From contig CAWGTD010000003.1 of the NCBI GenBank assembly GCA_963825415.1, forward strand, positions 868,001-932,000: a stretch of DNA of 64,000 nucleotides. The letters are read 5' to 3'. Shown in pieces: positions 34,041 through 42,807 of the stretch. Position 1 is the stretch's first letter; each line of letters begins with the position of its first letter. The notes beneath the pieces were generated by a model, which did no database searches, was not told where the DNA came from, and saw only the letters and a program-made list of their open reading frames with translations. The stretch is from BP-464 sp963825415. Its GTDB lineage: Bacteria > Actinomycetota > Thermoleophilia > Solirubrobacterales > Solirubrobacteraceae. Both the position numbers and the translations under genes were made by a program.

Positions 34041-35845
34041 ACCGCGCACTCGCCCTCGCCGCGAACCACCTGGAAGGGCTCGCTCTTGCTCCAGTCCATG
34101 AAGTGATTCATGTTCTCGAGGCTGAACTCGATCGGCAGCGCGAGCTCCCTGACGGCGTCCTCGAAGTGCTTCGTGCCGACGCGCTCGACGAACTCGTTGA
34201 AGGTCTCGGTGTCGGTTGCGCGCTCGGCCTCGTACATGCGCAGCCAGCGCTCGATCGCGTCGGGCACCCGCTTGGCGGGCAGGCGCACCTTCAGGCGCGT
34301 GCCGAAGACGACGCTGCCGCCGACGTGGTTGCCGCCGACGTGGGCGACGTAGGCCGGAATCGTGTGCTCGCCGACCTTGATCGAGGCGCCGTAGAGCCCG
34401 ATGTGGCCGATGTGGTGCTGGCCGCAGCCGTTCGGGCAGCCCGACATCTTGACCTGGACCTGCTTCGTCAGCGCGTCGCTGATCTCCATCTCGCGCAGCC
34501 GCTGGCGAACCGCGGCGTTGAGGCCCATCGAGCTGGTGATGCCGAGCTTGCAGGAGTCGGTCCCGGGGCAGCTGACGACGTCGATGATCTCCTGCGCGCC
34601 GTGCTCGCCGAGGTCGAGGTCGACCAGGCCGCGCCAGACGTCGTAGACGGCCTCGTCGCGCACCCAGCGCAGCACGAGGTTCTGCCCGACGGTCGTCCGG
34701 GCGTAGCCGCCGGAGTGGTCGCGCATGAGCTGGGCCAGCCCGCGGAACTGCTCTGGCGAGAGGTCCCCGCGGGGCACCGCGACCTCGATCGTGGAGTAGC
34801 CGGCCTGGCGCTGGGGGCGCACGTTGGAGGTGCGGAAGCGCTCGAACTCGCTCCGGTCGCCGTTGGGGCTGGAATAGCCGGCCGGGACGGGCGGCGCCTT
34901 GGCCTCCTCGTCGTCGATGAACAGGCGGTGCTCGACGGAGAAGTCGCGCTCGGCGACCCAGTCGCCCTCGAGCTCCTCCTCGGCCTGACGGCGCAGCTCG
35001 TCGATGCCGTACTTGTCGACGAAGACCTTGATCCGCGCGCGGGCACGGTTTTCCCGCAGCCACTCCTGGCGGTCGAAGATCCGCATGACGGCCTCGGTGA
35101 CCCGCAGGTACTCGCCGTCGTCGGCGCCGACGAAGTCGTAGAGCTCCGGAGCGACGCGCGGCATGATCGAGGTGCCGCCGCCGACGAGCATCGCGAAGCC
35201 GCGCTTGCCGTCGCGGATGCGCGGGATGAAGGCGACGTCGTGGATGCCTGTGATCGCGCGGTCCTCGTCGGTCGCCGTGAAGGCCGTCTTCACCTTCCGG
35301 GGCATCGCCTGCGTCGTGGGGTGGCGCACGAAATAGCGCACGTACGCGCCCGCGTACGGGGTGGGATCGAAGAGCTCGCCCTCCGACACGCCCGCCCAGG
35401 GGTCGCCGGTCACGTTGCGCATCGTGTTGCCGCAGCCCTCGCGCGAGGAGAGGCCGGTCTCGCTGATGATGCGGATGAACTCCGCCGCGTCGCGCAGGGG
35501 GATGTGGTGGATCTGGATGTTCTGCCGGGTGGTGATGTGGCCCTTGTTCAGCGGCGCGAAGCGCTCGATCGCGTCCGCGAAGGACTCCATCTGCTCCGGC
35601 GTCACGCCGCCGAAGGGCAGCTTGACCCGGATCATCTGCACGTCCGCCTGCCGCTGGCCGTAGACGCCCTGCTTCAGCCGGAACTTGATGAACTCGTCCT
35701 CTTCGGTGCTGCCGGCCAGGAACTGCTCGGCCTCGCGGTCGAAGTCGTCGAACTCCCGCTCGAGGATCGGGATGATGTGGCCGGGGACGTCCTTGAGAAC
35801 CTCGGGATCCGAGAGCGTGCCCCTACCGGTGGCGGTCGGCTCCAT
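34037..35845 (-). CDS. Ferredoxin-dependent sulfite/nitrite reductase
   Basis: 602 aa from ATG 35845 (a TTG one codon earlier is possible). Two ferredoxin-like half domains and two siroheme/[4Fe-4S] domains; iron-sulfur cysteines in CPGTDSCKLG and SGCPNGCGQHHIG, with siroheme-binding Arg/Lys residues in GFAMLVGGGTSIMPR and CGNTMRNVTGDPW. It reduces sulfite (or nitrite) by six electrons. Operon context with cysH, cysD and cysNC argues for sulfite. First gene of the unit; probably a near-leaderless mRNA because no ribosome-binding site is seen. Confidence 0.92.
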   Translation of the reverse strand: MEPTATGRGTLSDPEVLKDVPGHIIPILEREFDDFDREAEQFLAGSTEEDEFIKFRLKQGVYGQRQADVQMIRVKLPFGGVTPEQMESFADAIERFAPLNKGHITTRQNIQIHHIPLRDAAEFIRIISETGLSSREGCGNTMRNVTGDPWAGVSEGELFDPTPYAGAYVRYFVRHPTTQAMPRKVKTAFTATDEDRAITGIHDVAFIPRIRDGKRGFAMLVGGGTSIMPRVAPELYDFVGADDGEYLRVTEAVMRIFDRQEWLRENRARARIKVFVDKYGIDELRRQAEEELEGDWVAERDFSVEHRLFIDDEEAKAPPVPAGYSSPNGDRSEFERFRTSNVRPQRQAGYSTIEVAVPRGDLSPEQFRGLAQLMRDHSGGYARTTVGQNLVLRWVRDEAVYDVWRGLVDLDLGEHGAQEIIDVVSCPGTDSCKLGITSSMGLNAAVRQRLREMEISDALTKQVQVKMSGCPNGCGQHHIGHIGLYGASIKVGEHTIPAYVAHVGGNHVGGSVVFGTRLKVRLPAKRVPDAIERWLRMYEAERATDTETFNEFVERVGTKHFEDAVRELALPIEFSLENMNHFMDWSKSEPFQVVRGEGECAV

Positions 35846-35859
35846 CAAGCAAAAGTAGC

Positions 35860-35876
35860 AAACCCGAGTCGGGTTT
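35860..35876. promoter_or_regulatory. Perfect 17-bp palindrome upstream of the sulfate operon (candidate operator)
   Basis: AAACCCGA-G-TCGGGTTT, two perfect 8-bp arms with a 1-nt centre, 14 bp before the sir ATG. On the minus strand TACTTT (rc of 35852-35857) is a possible -10 that would put the transcript start at or near the ATG, so the palindrome would cover the spacer and -35 region. This is a classic repressor position. The regulator is not in the window. Confidence 0.6.
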
Positions 35877-35902
35877 AGGCCTATTTGTCTAGATGGCGCC
35901 GT

Positions 35903-36103
35903 TCAGGCCCACGGATGCAGGTCGGGCTCGCGCTCGACCTGCTCCAGGCGCGCCGCCTGGAGCCAGCCCGAAGGCGGCTCGGGCGGGGCCGGTGGCGGCG
36001 CGTGGTCGCGCAGGAATCGCTCCACGGCGGCGATCACCGCGGCGGCCTCCTCGGGCGACGCGGCCGGCGTCACGAGCTGCAGCTGCGGGCGGCGGTTGGG
36101 CAC
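35903..36103 (-). CDS. Putative acyl-CoA carboxylase epsilon subunit
   Basis: 66 aa from GTG 36103. A small protein with the pattern of actinobacterial AccE/epsilon subunits: a short N-terminal strand (LQLVTPAASPEEAAAVIAAVERFL), a Pro-rich linker and a C-terminal SGWLQAARLEQ...LHPWA with conserved Trp. Epsilon subunits stabilise the alpha-beta carboxylase complex. It is about 6 kb from the alpha subunit and 8 kb from the beta subunit, so the assignment rests on the sequence pattern. Its stop is 57 bp before the sir start. Confidence 0.45.
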   Translation of the reverse strand: MPNRRPQLQLVTPAASPEEAAAVIAAVERFLRDHAPPPAPPEPPSGWLQAARLEQVEREPDLHPWA

Positions 36104-36126
36104 CGCACGGCATCATCCCACGCCCT

Positions 36127-37068
36127 GTGAGCGAGATCCCGGTGCTCTCCCGCGACGCGATCCTCTCGGCGGTCGACGTCGCCGAGGCGATCGAGCGGGT
36201 GCGCGACGCGTTCGTCCGCCATCACCGGGGCGAGTGGGTGATGCCCGCCAAGGTCTACCTGGACAGTCCTCCGCACGGTGATTTCCGCGCGATGCCGGCG
36301 CGCGGCGGCGAGCTGGCGATGCTCAAGTGGATCTCGTCGTTTCCCTCCAACCGGTCGCGGCAACTGCCGACGGTCATCGGCGTGCTCGTCGTCTCGGCCG
36401 CCGAGACCTCCGAGCCGCTGGCGATCCTCGACGCGGGCGCGGTCACCGCGCTGCGCACCGGGGCGGTCGCCGCGGTCGCGGCCCAGGCGCTGGCCGGCGG
36501 CCGCTCGGCGGCGATCGTCGGCTGCGGGGTCAACGGCGCCTACGCCGCGCGGTCGCTGGCCGCCGCCGGGTTCGGCCCCGGGATCTGCCACGACGCCGAT
36601 GCCGCGGCCGCCCAGGCGCTCGCCGACGAGCTCGGCTGGCGCGTGGGCAGCCGCGCCGAAGCGCTCGCCCAGGACGTCGTCACCTGCGTGACGCCGGGGC
36701 ACGAGGTCGTGCTCGACGCCGGCGATCTGCGGCCGGGAATGCATCTGAACATGCTCGGCGCCGACGGGCCCGGCAAGGCCGAGGCGACCGTCGGCGCCGT
36801 CGCCTCCTGCGCGCTGTTCTGCGACGAGTGGGAGCAGGCCTCCCACGGCGGCGAGCTGACCGGCGCGGTGCAGGCGGGCCTGGTCACGCGCGAGCGCGTC
36901 ACCGACCTCGGCGCGGTGCTGACCGGCGCCGCGCCCGGCAGGCCGGGACCGGAGGCCGTGACGCTGTTCGACTCCACCGGGCTGGCGATCCAGGACCTCG
37001 CCGTCGCGGGCGCCGCGCTGGAGGCGTGGCGCGCGGGGCGCGTCACCGCGCCGCTCGTCGAGCTCTAG
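36127..37068 (+). CDS. Ornithine cyclodeaminase / mu-crystallin family protein
   Basis: 313 aa from GTG 36127; the longer frame to 35893 is antisense to the epsilon gene. N-terminal substrate domain with VMPAKVYLD and MLKWISSFPSNR (substrate Lys), then a Rossmann domain with AAIVGCGVNGAYAARSL and VVTCVTPGHEVV, and the C-terminal VTLFDSTGLAIQDLAVA. Members are NAD(P)-dependent ornithine cyclodeaminase, alanine dehydrogenase or imine reductases; the exact one cannot be decided. It runs into the SRPBCC gene 4 bp downstream. Confidence 0.87.
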   Translation: MSEIPVLSRDAILSAVDVAEAIERVRDAFVRHHRGEWVMPAKVYLDSPPHGDFRAMPARGGELAMLKWISSFPSNRSRQLPTVIGVLVVSAAETSEPLAILDAGAVTALRTGAVAAVAAQALAGGRSAAIVGCGVNGAYAARSLAAAGFGPGICHDADAAAAQALADELGWRVGSRAEALAQDVVTCVTPGHEVVLDAGDLRPGMHLNMLGADGPGKAEATVGAVASCALFCDEWEQASHGGELTGAVQAGLVTRERVTDLGAVLTGAAPGRPGPEAVTLFDSTGLAIQDLAVAGAALEAWRAGRVTAPLVEL

Positions 37069-37072
37069 AGGC

Positions 37073-37544
37073 ATGGAAGTCATCCGAACCAGTGCACTGA
37101 CGGCCCCGCCCGAGGTGGTGTGGGCGCGGGTCGCCTCGCTCGAAGGCATCAATCACGAGCTCGGTCCATGGATGCGCATGACGGCGCCCCGGGGCACCGA
37201 GCTGTCGGCGGCGAGCGTCCCCCTCGGCCGGCGCTGGTTTCGGAGCTGGATCCTGTTGTTCGGGGTGATCCCGTTCGACTACGACGACCTCTGCATCGAG
37301 CGGCTCGAGGAGGGCCGCGGCTTCCTCGAGCGCTCGACGATGCTCAGTGCCCGCACCTGGGAGCACGAGCGAACGCTCGAGCCGCTTCCGAGGCGGCGGC
37401 ACTCGAGTCACCGACCGCGTCGCGTTCGAGCCGCGGCTTCGGTTCGCCGCAAGGCCGCACCGCGCCGTCGTCGAGGCGATCTTCCGCCATCGCCATCGGC
37501 GCCTGCGGAAGTTCTTCGGCGCCGCGCCGTCGGCCGCGCTCTAG
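37073..37544 (+). pseudogene. SRPBCC-family protein, broken by a +1 frameshift
   Basis: Frame 1 from ATG 37073 reads MEVIRTSALTAPPEVVWARV, WMRMTAPRG and LEPLP, an SRPBCC (START/Bet v1-like) opening. After about 37390 the sensible reading is in the next frame: GGGTRVTDRVAFEPRL and AIFRHRHRRLRKFFG to a stop at 37544. 157 codons plus one base; dropping one base in 37388-37400 gives LEPLPGGGTRVTDRVAFEP. Frame 1 instead continues as an Arg-rich run to 37837 over the next gene. Family proteins bind small hydrophobic ligands. Confidence 0.7.
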
Positions 37545-39247
37545 CCCGTGACCCAGATCGGCGTGGTGACCGCGGCGGTCGCCTTGCCGTGGAGCAGCAC
37601 GAGCCCCCAGCGCCCCGCGCGGGAGGCGCGCAGGCGGAACGTCCGGTTCGGCGAGCGCACGGCGAGCGTCCGGACCGTGCGGCCGTTGCGCTGGACGAGC
37701 AGGGTGTAGCCGCGGGCCCCCATGGTCGCCTTCGGCGTCGCGCCGATGACGCGGGCGGTGAGGCGGACGCGGCGTCCGCCGGCGATGCTGTCGCCCATGA
37801 TCGCCCGCCGGCTGCCGCGCGCGGCCGTGAGCCGTAGGTCGGGGCCCTGGGCGCCGAGCAGCTTCGCGTAGGTGTGCCCCGCCCGGACGGCGGCGGCGAT
37901 CCCGCTCTCGGACAGCTCGCGGGCGTAGACGGCGGTCGCGCCGAAGCCGATCGGCGTCTGGGTGGCGTTCTGCGGCATCCCGGCGTGGTGGGAGTCCGAC
38001 ACCGCCACGGCGGCGACGTGCGCGCCGGTGGCCAGCGCGTGCTGGTAGAAGGCGATCGCCTGGCGCGTGAAGCCGAGGGTCTCGGCGCCGCCGGGCGGGC
38101 CCTGCGTTGCCAGCGCGGTGCTGACCTCGATGGCGTCGACCTTGCGGAAGTCGGTCTCGGCGTCGGAATACAGCCAGGCGCAGCCGCGGCACAGCAGACC
38201 GAAGACGGGGTTGTCGGCCGGCGGGAAGATTCGCGGGTGGTTGATCTGCGTCCAGCCGCCGCCGGCGTGGACCGCGTCGAAGAGCTGGCTCGGTGGCCGC
38301 GCGGGGCGGACGAGCGTCAGCGTTCCGTCGGCTGCTCGGTCATAGACGGGCCCCATGCGGTGGTCGACGTAGGTGTGCGACGCCTGGTTGTTGGTGTGGC
38401 CGCGGTAGGTGATGACCTCCGCCGAGCGGATGATGAGCTTGCCGGGGTGGTCGCGCTGGTAGCGGCCGATCTCGCCCCAGGCCGACGTGGTCACGTAGTC
38501 GGTCAGCGTCAGGAAGTCCAGGCCCGCGCCGCTCTTCGAACGCGGTGCGAAGGCGTAGTCGAAGGTCTGGGCCATGGTCGCCGCGCCGAGGTCGGAGTGC
38601 TCGGCATGGGCGTGCAGGTCGCCGAGGTACCACCCCGCGCCGCTTCGCGCGGGGGTCGTGTCATACGCCGCCGGCGTGTACGCCGGCGCCGCGAACGCCG
38701 GGTCGGTGAGCGCCGCGATCTCGAGCCGCCAGTTCACGCCGGCCGACGGGTTGCCCTGCGCCACGGTCAGCACACCGCCCACGCCGAGCTCGGCCTGCCA
38801 GGTGCCGGCGGGCAGGTCGCCTGGGACGAAGCCGCGGGTGGTGAACCCCGCGACGTCGGCCTTGGGCGCCGCGAGGTATTGGGCCTCGCTGGAGAAGCCG
38901 CGCGGGGAGACCGTGACGTCGGGATGACTCGAGCCGCCCCAGCCGCGAAAGCGCGTCGGGTCCCACAGCCCGAGATCGAGCGTGTTCTTCGCGTTGGCCG
39001 TGGTCGGTCCGGCGGGCTGCGAGTAGCAGTACTTGACGCGCAGGGCGGTCGTGCCGGGCGGCACCTCCACCGGCACCATCACGTAGGAACCCTGGAGCTC
39101 TGAGGAGAACGTGCCGGTGATGACCGTCGTCGGCGCGATCGGGTCGCCGGTGCACGTTCCGGCGGGCCCGATGTCGTTGGCGGCCTGCGCCGGGGCGGCG
39201 GCGAGGAGGGAGGCGGCGACGAGAAGCGCGGCGATGGACCGGGGCAC
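37541..39247 (-). CDS. Exported CehA/McbA-type PHP-fold metallohydrolase
   Basis: 568 aa from GTG 39247 with a signal peptide (about 1-22). An N-terminal all-beta domain (25-200) precedes a PHP-type metal site: GDLHAHAEHSDLG, FLTLTDYVTT, AEVITYRGHTNNQ, TQINHPRIFPP, IEVSTALA and VAVSDSHHAG. The C-terminal 90 residues are again beta-rich. CehA and McbA are carbaryl hydrolases; this relative is likely an extracellular esterase or phosphoesterase of unknown substrate. It faces the TIGR03767-type gene with 64 bp between starts. Confidence 0.82.
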   Translation of the reverse strand: MPRSIAALLVAASLLAAAPAQAANDIGPAGTCTGDPIAPTTVITGTFSSELQGSYVMVPVEVPPGTTALRVKYCYSQPAGPTTANAKNTLDLGLWDPTRFRGWGGSSHPDVTVSPRGFSSEAQYLAAPKADVAGFTTRGFVPGDLPAGTWQAELGVGGVLTVAQGNPSAGVNWRLEIAALTDPAFAAPAYTPAAYDTTPARSGAGWYLGDLHAHAEHSDLGAATMAQTFDYAFAPRSKSGAGLDFLTLTDYVTTSAWGEIGRYQRDHPGKLIIRSAEVITYRGHTNNQASHTYVDHRMGPVYDRAADGTLTLVRPARPPSQLFDAVHAGGGWTQINHPRIFPPADNPVFGLLCRGCAWLYSDAETDFRKVDAIEVSTALATQGPPGGAETLGFTRQAIAFYQHALATGAHVAAVAVSDSHHAGMPQNATQTPIGFGATAVYARELSESGIAAAVRAGHTYAKLLGAQGPDLRLTAARGSRRAIMGDSIAGGRRVRLTARVIGATPKATMGARGYTLLVQRNGRTVRTLAVRSPNRTFRLRASRAGRWGLVLLHGKATAAVTTPIWVTG

Positions 39248-39311
39248 GGCATGCAGGGTAGGGTCGGCGCCACCTCTCCGTCACCCCCTCCGCCGTCCCA
39301 CAAGGAGTCCC

Positions 39312-41153
39312 ATGCGCATCATCCGTCCCGCCGTGGCAATCAGCATCGTGGGCGTGCTCGCGTTCGCCACGGTCGGCCTGGCCGATCCCCTGGGGCGCAC
39401 CACCCTCCAGGAGACGGTCGTGCTGCAGAGCGGGGTCGGATACGTCGGGCTGGCGGCAGGCCCCGGCGAGAGCTACGTGACGCGCAGCGGCGGGTTCGGC
39501 AGCGCGCACAAGGGGCGCGCGTCGCGCCGCCGGTCGTTGGTCTTCTTCGGGCAGCTGACCGACCCGCAGATCGCCGACGAGATGTCGCCGCTGCGTGCCG
39601 AGTTCGCCGACCCGGCGGGCAAGCCGATCGAGTCGGCGTGGCGGCCCGGCGACGTGTTGCTGACGCAGGTCTTCGACCAGACGGTTCGCAACATGAACGC
39701 CAACAGCACCAGCCAGGTCAAGCAGGGCAACGGCAAGCGGGCGAAGCTCCAGCTGGCCATCACGACGGGCGACCTTGCCGACAACCAGCAGCTCAACGAG
39801 ACGCGCTGGTTCGTGACGGACCTCTCCGGAGGCACGATCGACCCGTTCTCCGGCAAGCCGGTCAGCCCGGACAACCCGTGCGGTCAGGGGACGGCGGAGC
39901 AGATCGCCAAGCTCGACGCCGACGTCGCCGCGCGCCGCTACACGGGCGTCCAGGACTACAACGACTACCCCGGGCGCGTGGAGCAGCGCTACGCGGACTT
40001 CTGGAACCCGGAGGCCGGGCCTCCGAACGGCATCGGCCCGTTCGCGACGTTCCCGCGCTACCCCGGCCTGCTCGACCGCGCTCAGCAGCCGTTCCAGGCC
40101 GAGGGTCTGAAGGTCCCGTGGCTGATCTCGCGCGGCAACCACGACGGGCTGATCCAGGGCAACATCCCGGCCAGCAGCAACCTGCTGCGCCCGCTGGCCA
40201 CCACCTGCGTCAAGCCGTTCCCCTACAACGAGTTCGATCCGCACTCGGTGACGGGCGAGCAGTTCTTCGTCAAGGTCGTGGGCGACCCGAACTTCCAGGG
40301 CGAGATCCTCTCGCACGCGGGACTGACCGCACCCGACCCGGACCGCCGCCTCATCGGCAAGGCCGAGTACAAGGCCATCGCCGGCCACGGCTTCAGCAAG
40401 GTCGATCCGAACGAGAACGCGGCCTCCGAGGGAACCGCCTCCTACTACGCGACGACCAGCCGCGGGGTGCGGTTCATCTCGCTCGACACCGTCGCCGAGG
40501 GTGGCGGCGCCAACGGCAACATCGACGATCCCCAATACCGCTGGCTCGAGCGCGAGCTGAAGAAGGCCAAGAGCACCCGCCAGCTCGCCGTCGTGTTCGG
40601 CCACCACACGCTCGGGACGATGAACAACAGCACCAACGACGAGGCAGCGGGCGCCTGCACGCCCGACCAGCAGGTCGGCTGCGATCTGGACCCGCGCACG
40701 TCGACGCCGATCCACCAGGGGCTGACCGGCAAGCAGACCATCCGGGACCTGCTGCTGCGCTATCCGAACGTCGTCGCGCTGGTCGTGGGGCACACGCACC
40801 GCAACGCCGTCGCGGCGTACAGGGCCCGCAACAAGCGCAGTGGGTTCTGGCAGATCAACACGGCCTCGCACGCCGACTGGCCGCAGCAGTCGCGCGAGAT
40901 CGAGATCCTCAACAACCGCGACGGAACGCTGTCGATCTTCGGGACGATCCTCGACCAGGGCGCACCGATCGCCCCGCCGGCGCCCGGCTCGGCGGCGGCG
41001 ACGTTCACGGAGGCCCAGCTCGGTTCGCTCGGGCGGATCCTCGCTGCCAACGACCCGCAGCGGACGATCGCGGGCGGTGGCTCGAACGTCACCGACCCGC
41101 GCGGCAAGCGCACGGACCGCAACGTCGAGCTGATCGTGCGCGACCCGCGCTGA
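39312..41153 (+). CDS. Exported metallophosphoesterase, TIGR03767 type
   Basis: 613 aa from ATG 39312 with AAGGAG 5 bases upstream. Signal peptide to about residue 24. Calcineurin-like metal motifs in order: FFGQLTDPQIADE, ITTGDLADNQQ, LISRGNHDG, VVFGHHTLG and VVGHTHRN. A long insertion sits between the first two and last two motifs, as in the TIGR03767 actinobacterial subfamily. Substrate unknown. It ends head-on against phoD with a shared hairpin. Confidence 0.87.
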   Translation: MRIIRPAVAISIVGVLAFATVGLADPLGRTTLQETVVLQSGVGYVGLAAGPGESYVTRSGGFGSAHKGRASRRRSLVFFGQLTDPQIADEMSPLRAEFADPAGKPIESAWRPGDVLLTQVFDQTVRNMNANSTSQVKQGNGKRAKLQLAITTGDLADNQQLNETRWFVTDLSGGTIDPFSGKPVSPDNPCGQGTAEQIAKLDADVAARRYTGVQDYNDYPGRVEQRYADFWNPEAGPPNGIGPFATFPRYPGLLDRAQQPFQAEGLKVPWLISRGNHDGLIQGNIPASSNLLRPLATTCVKPFPYNEFDPHSVTGEQFFVKVVGDPNFQGEILSHAGLTAPDPDRRLIGKAEYKAIAGHGFSKVDPNENAASEGTASYYATTSRGVRFISLDTVAEGGGANGNIDDPQYRWLERELKKAKSTRQLAVVFGHHTLGTMNNSTNDEAAGACTPDQQVGCDLDPRTSTPIHQGLTGKQTIRDLLLRYPNVVALVVGHTHRNAVAAYRARNKRSGFWQINTASHADWPQQSREIEILNNRDGTLSIFGTILDQGAPIAPPAPGSAAATFTEAQLGSLGRILAANDPQRTIAGGGSNVTDPRGKRTDRNVELIVRDPR

Positions 41154-41158
41154 ACGCG

Positions 41159-41187
41159 GTGGCGGCGAAGCGCTACTTCGCCGCCAC
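41159..41187. terminator. Bidirectional 12-bp hairpin between convergent phosphoesterase and phoD genes
   Basis: GTGGCGGCGAAG (41159-41170) and CTTCGCCGCCAC (41176-41187), loop CGCTA. The phoD stop codon (41173-41175) lies in the loop and its last codons in one arm. No T-run follows on either strand, so it may stop transcription only with Rho or act as an RNA end-protecting hairpin. Confidence 0.6.
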
Positions 41188-42738
41188 GCTGAACGTCGGG
41201 CAGGGCGCGTTGCCGTCGGTGACCGGCTGGCCGTTCTGGTCCTTGTTGGCGACCTTGAACGACTTCGAGGTCACGGTGACCTGCGCATAGGAGTAGACGT
41301 CGAAGTTCGCGCACAGCATCCCGAGGCCGTCGGGCGGCTTGGGCTTGTAGAAGAGGTCGTGCGCAAGCTGGCCGGTGCCGGGCTTGCCGGTGGCCGAGTC
41401 GAACTCCTTGGCGTAGGTCTGCGTGGCGACGGGCCCGGTGAGGAACTCCATCTGGCCGGTCGAGACGAGGCCGCCCTCTGACGGGAAGGTCGAGTAGCGC
41501 ACGTCGTGAACCATCACGGCGTGGTGGTCGGTGCTCAGCCAGACGATGTTCTTGACGCCCTTCAGCGCGTCGAGAACCTGCTTGCGCTCGGCCGCGTAGC
41601 CCTCCCAGAAGTCGTAGGGCAGCGCGTAGTCCTGCTGGATCGGGCTCGAGGTGACGATCGCCTTGAACTTCGCCTTCGAGGCCTTGACCGCGCCGATGAA
41701 GGCGGCCTTCTGGCGGCTGCCGAGCATCGTGCGCGCCGGGCTGTTGATCGTGTCGAGGCACTGCTGGCTGACCGGCTGGTTCAGCGACGAGACGACCAGC
41801 CCGAAGAAGGCGCGCTTGTCCGGCGGCAGCGTCGGCGCCAGGTCCGGGGCCTTGGTCTCGGGGTTGTCGCAGACGCCGTTGGCCGAGGCCTTGGCGCTGC
41901 GGAATGAGCGGTCGTCGAGGAAGAACAGCTCGAGGTTCTTGCCCCAGCGGAAGGTCCGGTAGATCCCGCTGGTCGGCGTGTACGTGACCGGCATGTAGTC
42001 GCGGAACGCCGTCGCGCCGGCGCTGTAGAGCGTCTGGCCGGCTTCGGCCTTGCTGAAGTCGTTGATGAACTCGTGGTCGTCCCAGACGTTGTACATCGAG
42101 GCGGCCGCGCGGACGTCGCGCAGCGGCTTCATCCCCAGGTTCGCCTTGTACTTCGCCCACTTCTGGGCGACCGTCAACGCAATTGTCGGCGGCTTGAACA
42201 CGCCGTTCTCGATCGTGGCGCCGACCTCGCTGTCGGAGTAGATCGTGTCGCCGAGGTTGATGTTGAACGCGTTGCCCTCGCGCGCCATGCGGCCGTAGGC
42301 CTGGAAGTTGTTGTAGAAGGGCTTGCCGTCGGTGCCCGGCGTGGCGTCGGCGTCGCCCGAGAACGCGAAGCGGATGGCCTTGTCCTGGCCCGGGGCAGGG
42401 GCGGTGCGGAAGCTGCCGATGTCGCTCTTGGCGCCCTTGCGGAAGAAGCGGAAGTAGTAGCGCGTGTCGTGGGCGAGCTTGCCGACACGTACCTGCACCA
42501 CGTTGTCGTGTGCCGCACGGGCGATCAGGTCCGGGCGCAGGATCGGCTTCTTGAACGTCTTGGTGCGGCTGATCTGTGCGGTGATCTTGCCGGCGGCGTC
42601 GGCACGCGTCCACAGGACGGCGGACGACTGCGTCACCTCGGCTGCCGTAACGCCGAGGCCGAAGCCCTTCGCGTTGGCCGCCGAGGTCGGCATGGCGGCG
42701 AGGACGACGAGAAGCGCAAGCAGGACGGGGCGACGCAC
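41173..42738 (-). CDS. phoD: Alkaline phosphatase D (PhoD) family protein
   Basis: 521 aa from a GTG with a signal peptide (MRRPVLLALLVVLAAMPTSAANA). An N-terminal fibronectin-like domain (GVTAAEVTQSSAVLWTRA) is followed by the PhoD catalytic domain with FAFSGDADA, INLGDTIYSDSE, YNVWDDHEFIND, LFFLDDRSFR, VTSSPIQQDY and WLSTDHHAVMVHD, which hold the Fe/Ca ligands. It releases phosphate from phosphomono- or diesters outside the cell. The usual twin-Arg leader of PhoD is not clear; MRRP is a weak fit. Convergent with the TIGR03767 gene. Confidence 0.9.
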   Translation of the reverse strand: MRRPVLLALLVVLAAMPTSAANAKGFGLGVTAAEVTQSSAVLWTRADAAGKITAQISRTKTFKKPILRPDLIARAAHDNVVQVRVGKLAHDTRYYFRFFRKGAKSDIGSFRTAPAPGQDKAIRFAFSGDADATPGTDGKPFYNNFQAYGRMAREGNAFNINLGDTIYSDSEVGATIENGVFKPPTIALTVAQKWAKYKANLGMKPLRDVRAAASMYNVWDDHEFINDFSKAEAGQTLYSAGATAFRDYMPVTYTPTSGIYRTFRWGKNLELFFLDDRSFRSAKASANGVCDNPETKAPDLAPTLPPDKRAFFGLVVSSLNQPVSQQCLDTINSPARTMLGSRQKAAFIGAVKASKAKFKAIVTSSPIQQDYALPYDFWEGYAAERKQVLDALKGVKNIVWLSTDHHAVMVHDVRYSTFPSEGGLVSTGQMEFLTGPVATQTYAKEFDSATGKPGTGQLAHDLFYKPKPPDGLGMLCANFDVYSYAQVTVTSKSFKVANKDQNGQPVTDGNAPCPTFSVAAK

Positions 42739-42807
42739 GGGTGGACCTCCTGGTGGGCCGAAGAGCCGGGCAAGCCTATCCCAGCCCGGCCGTCCACAGG
42801 GTCGGCG

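Noticed and set aside
37545..37837. Arg-rich C-terminus of the SRPBCC frame
   Set aside because: It reads antisense to the CehA/McbA-type gene after the frame break; the other frame gives the expected family ending.
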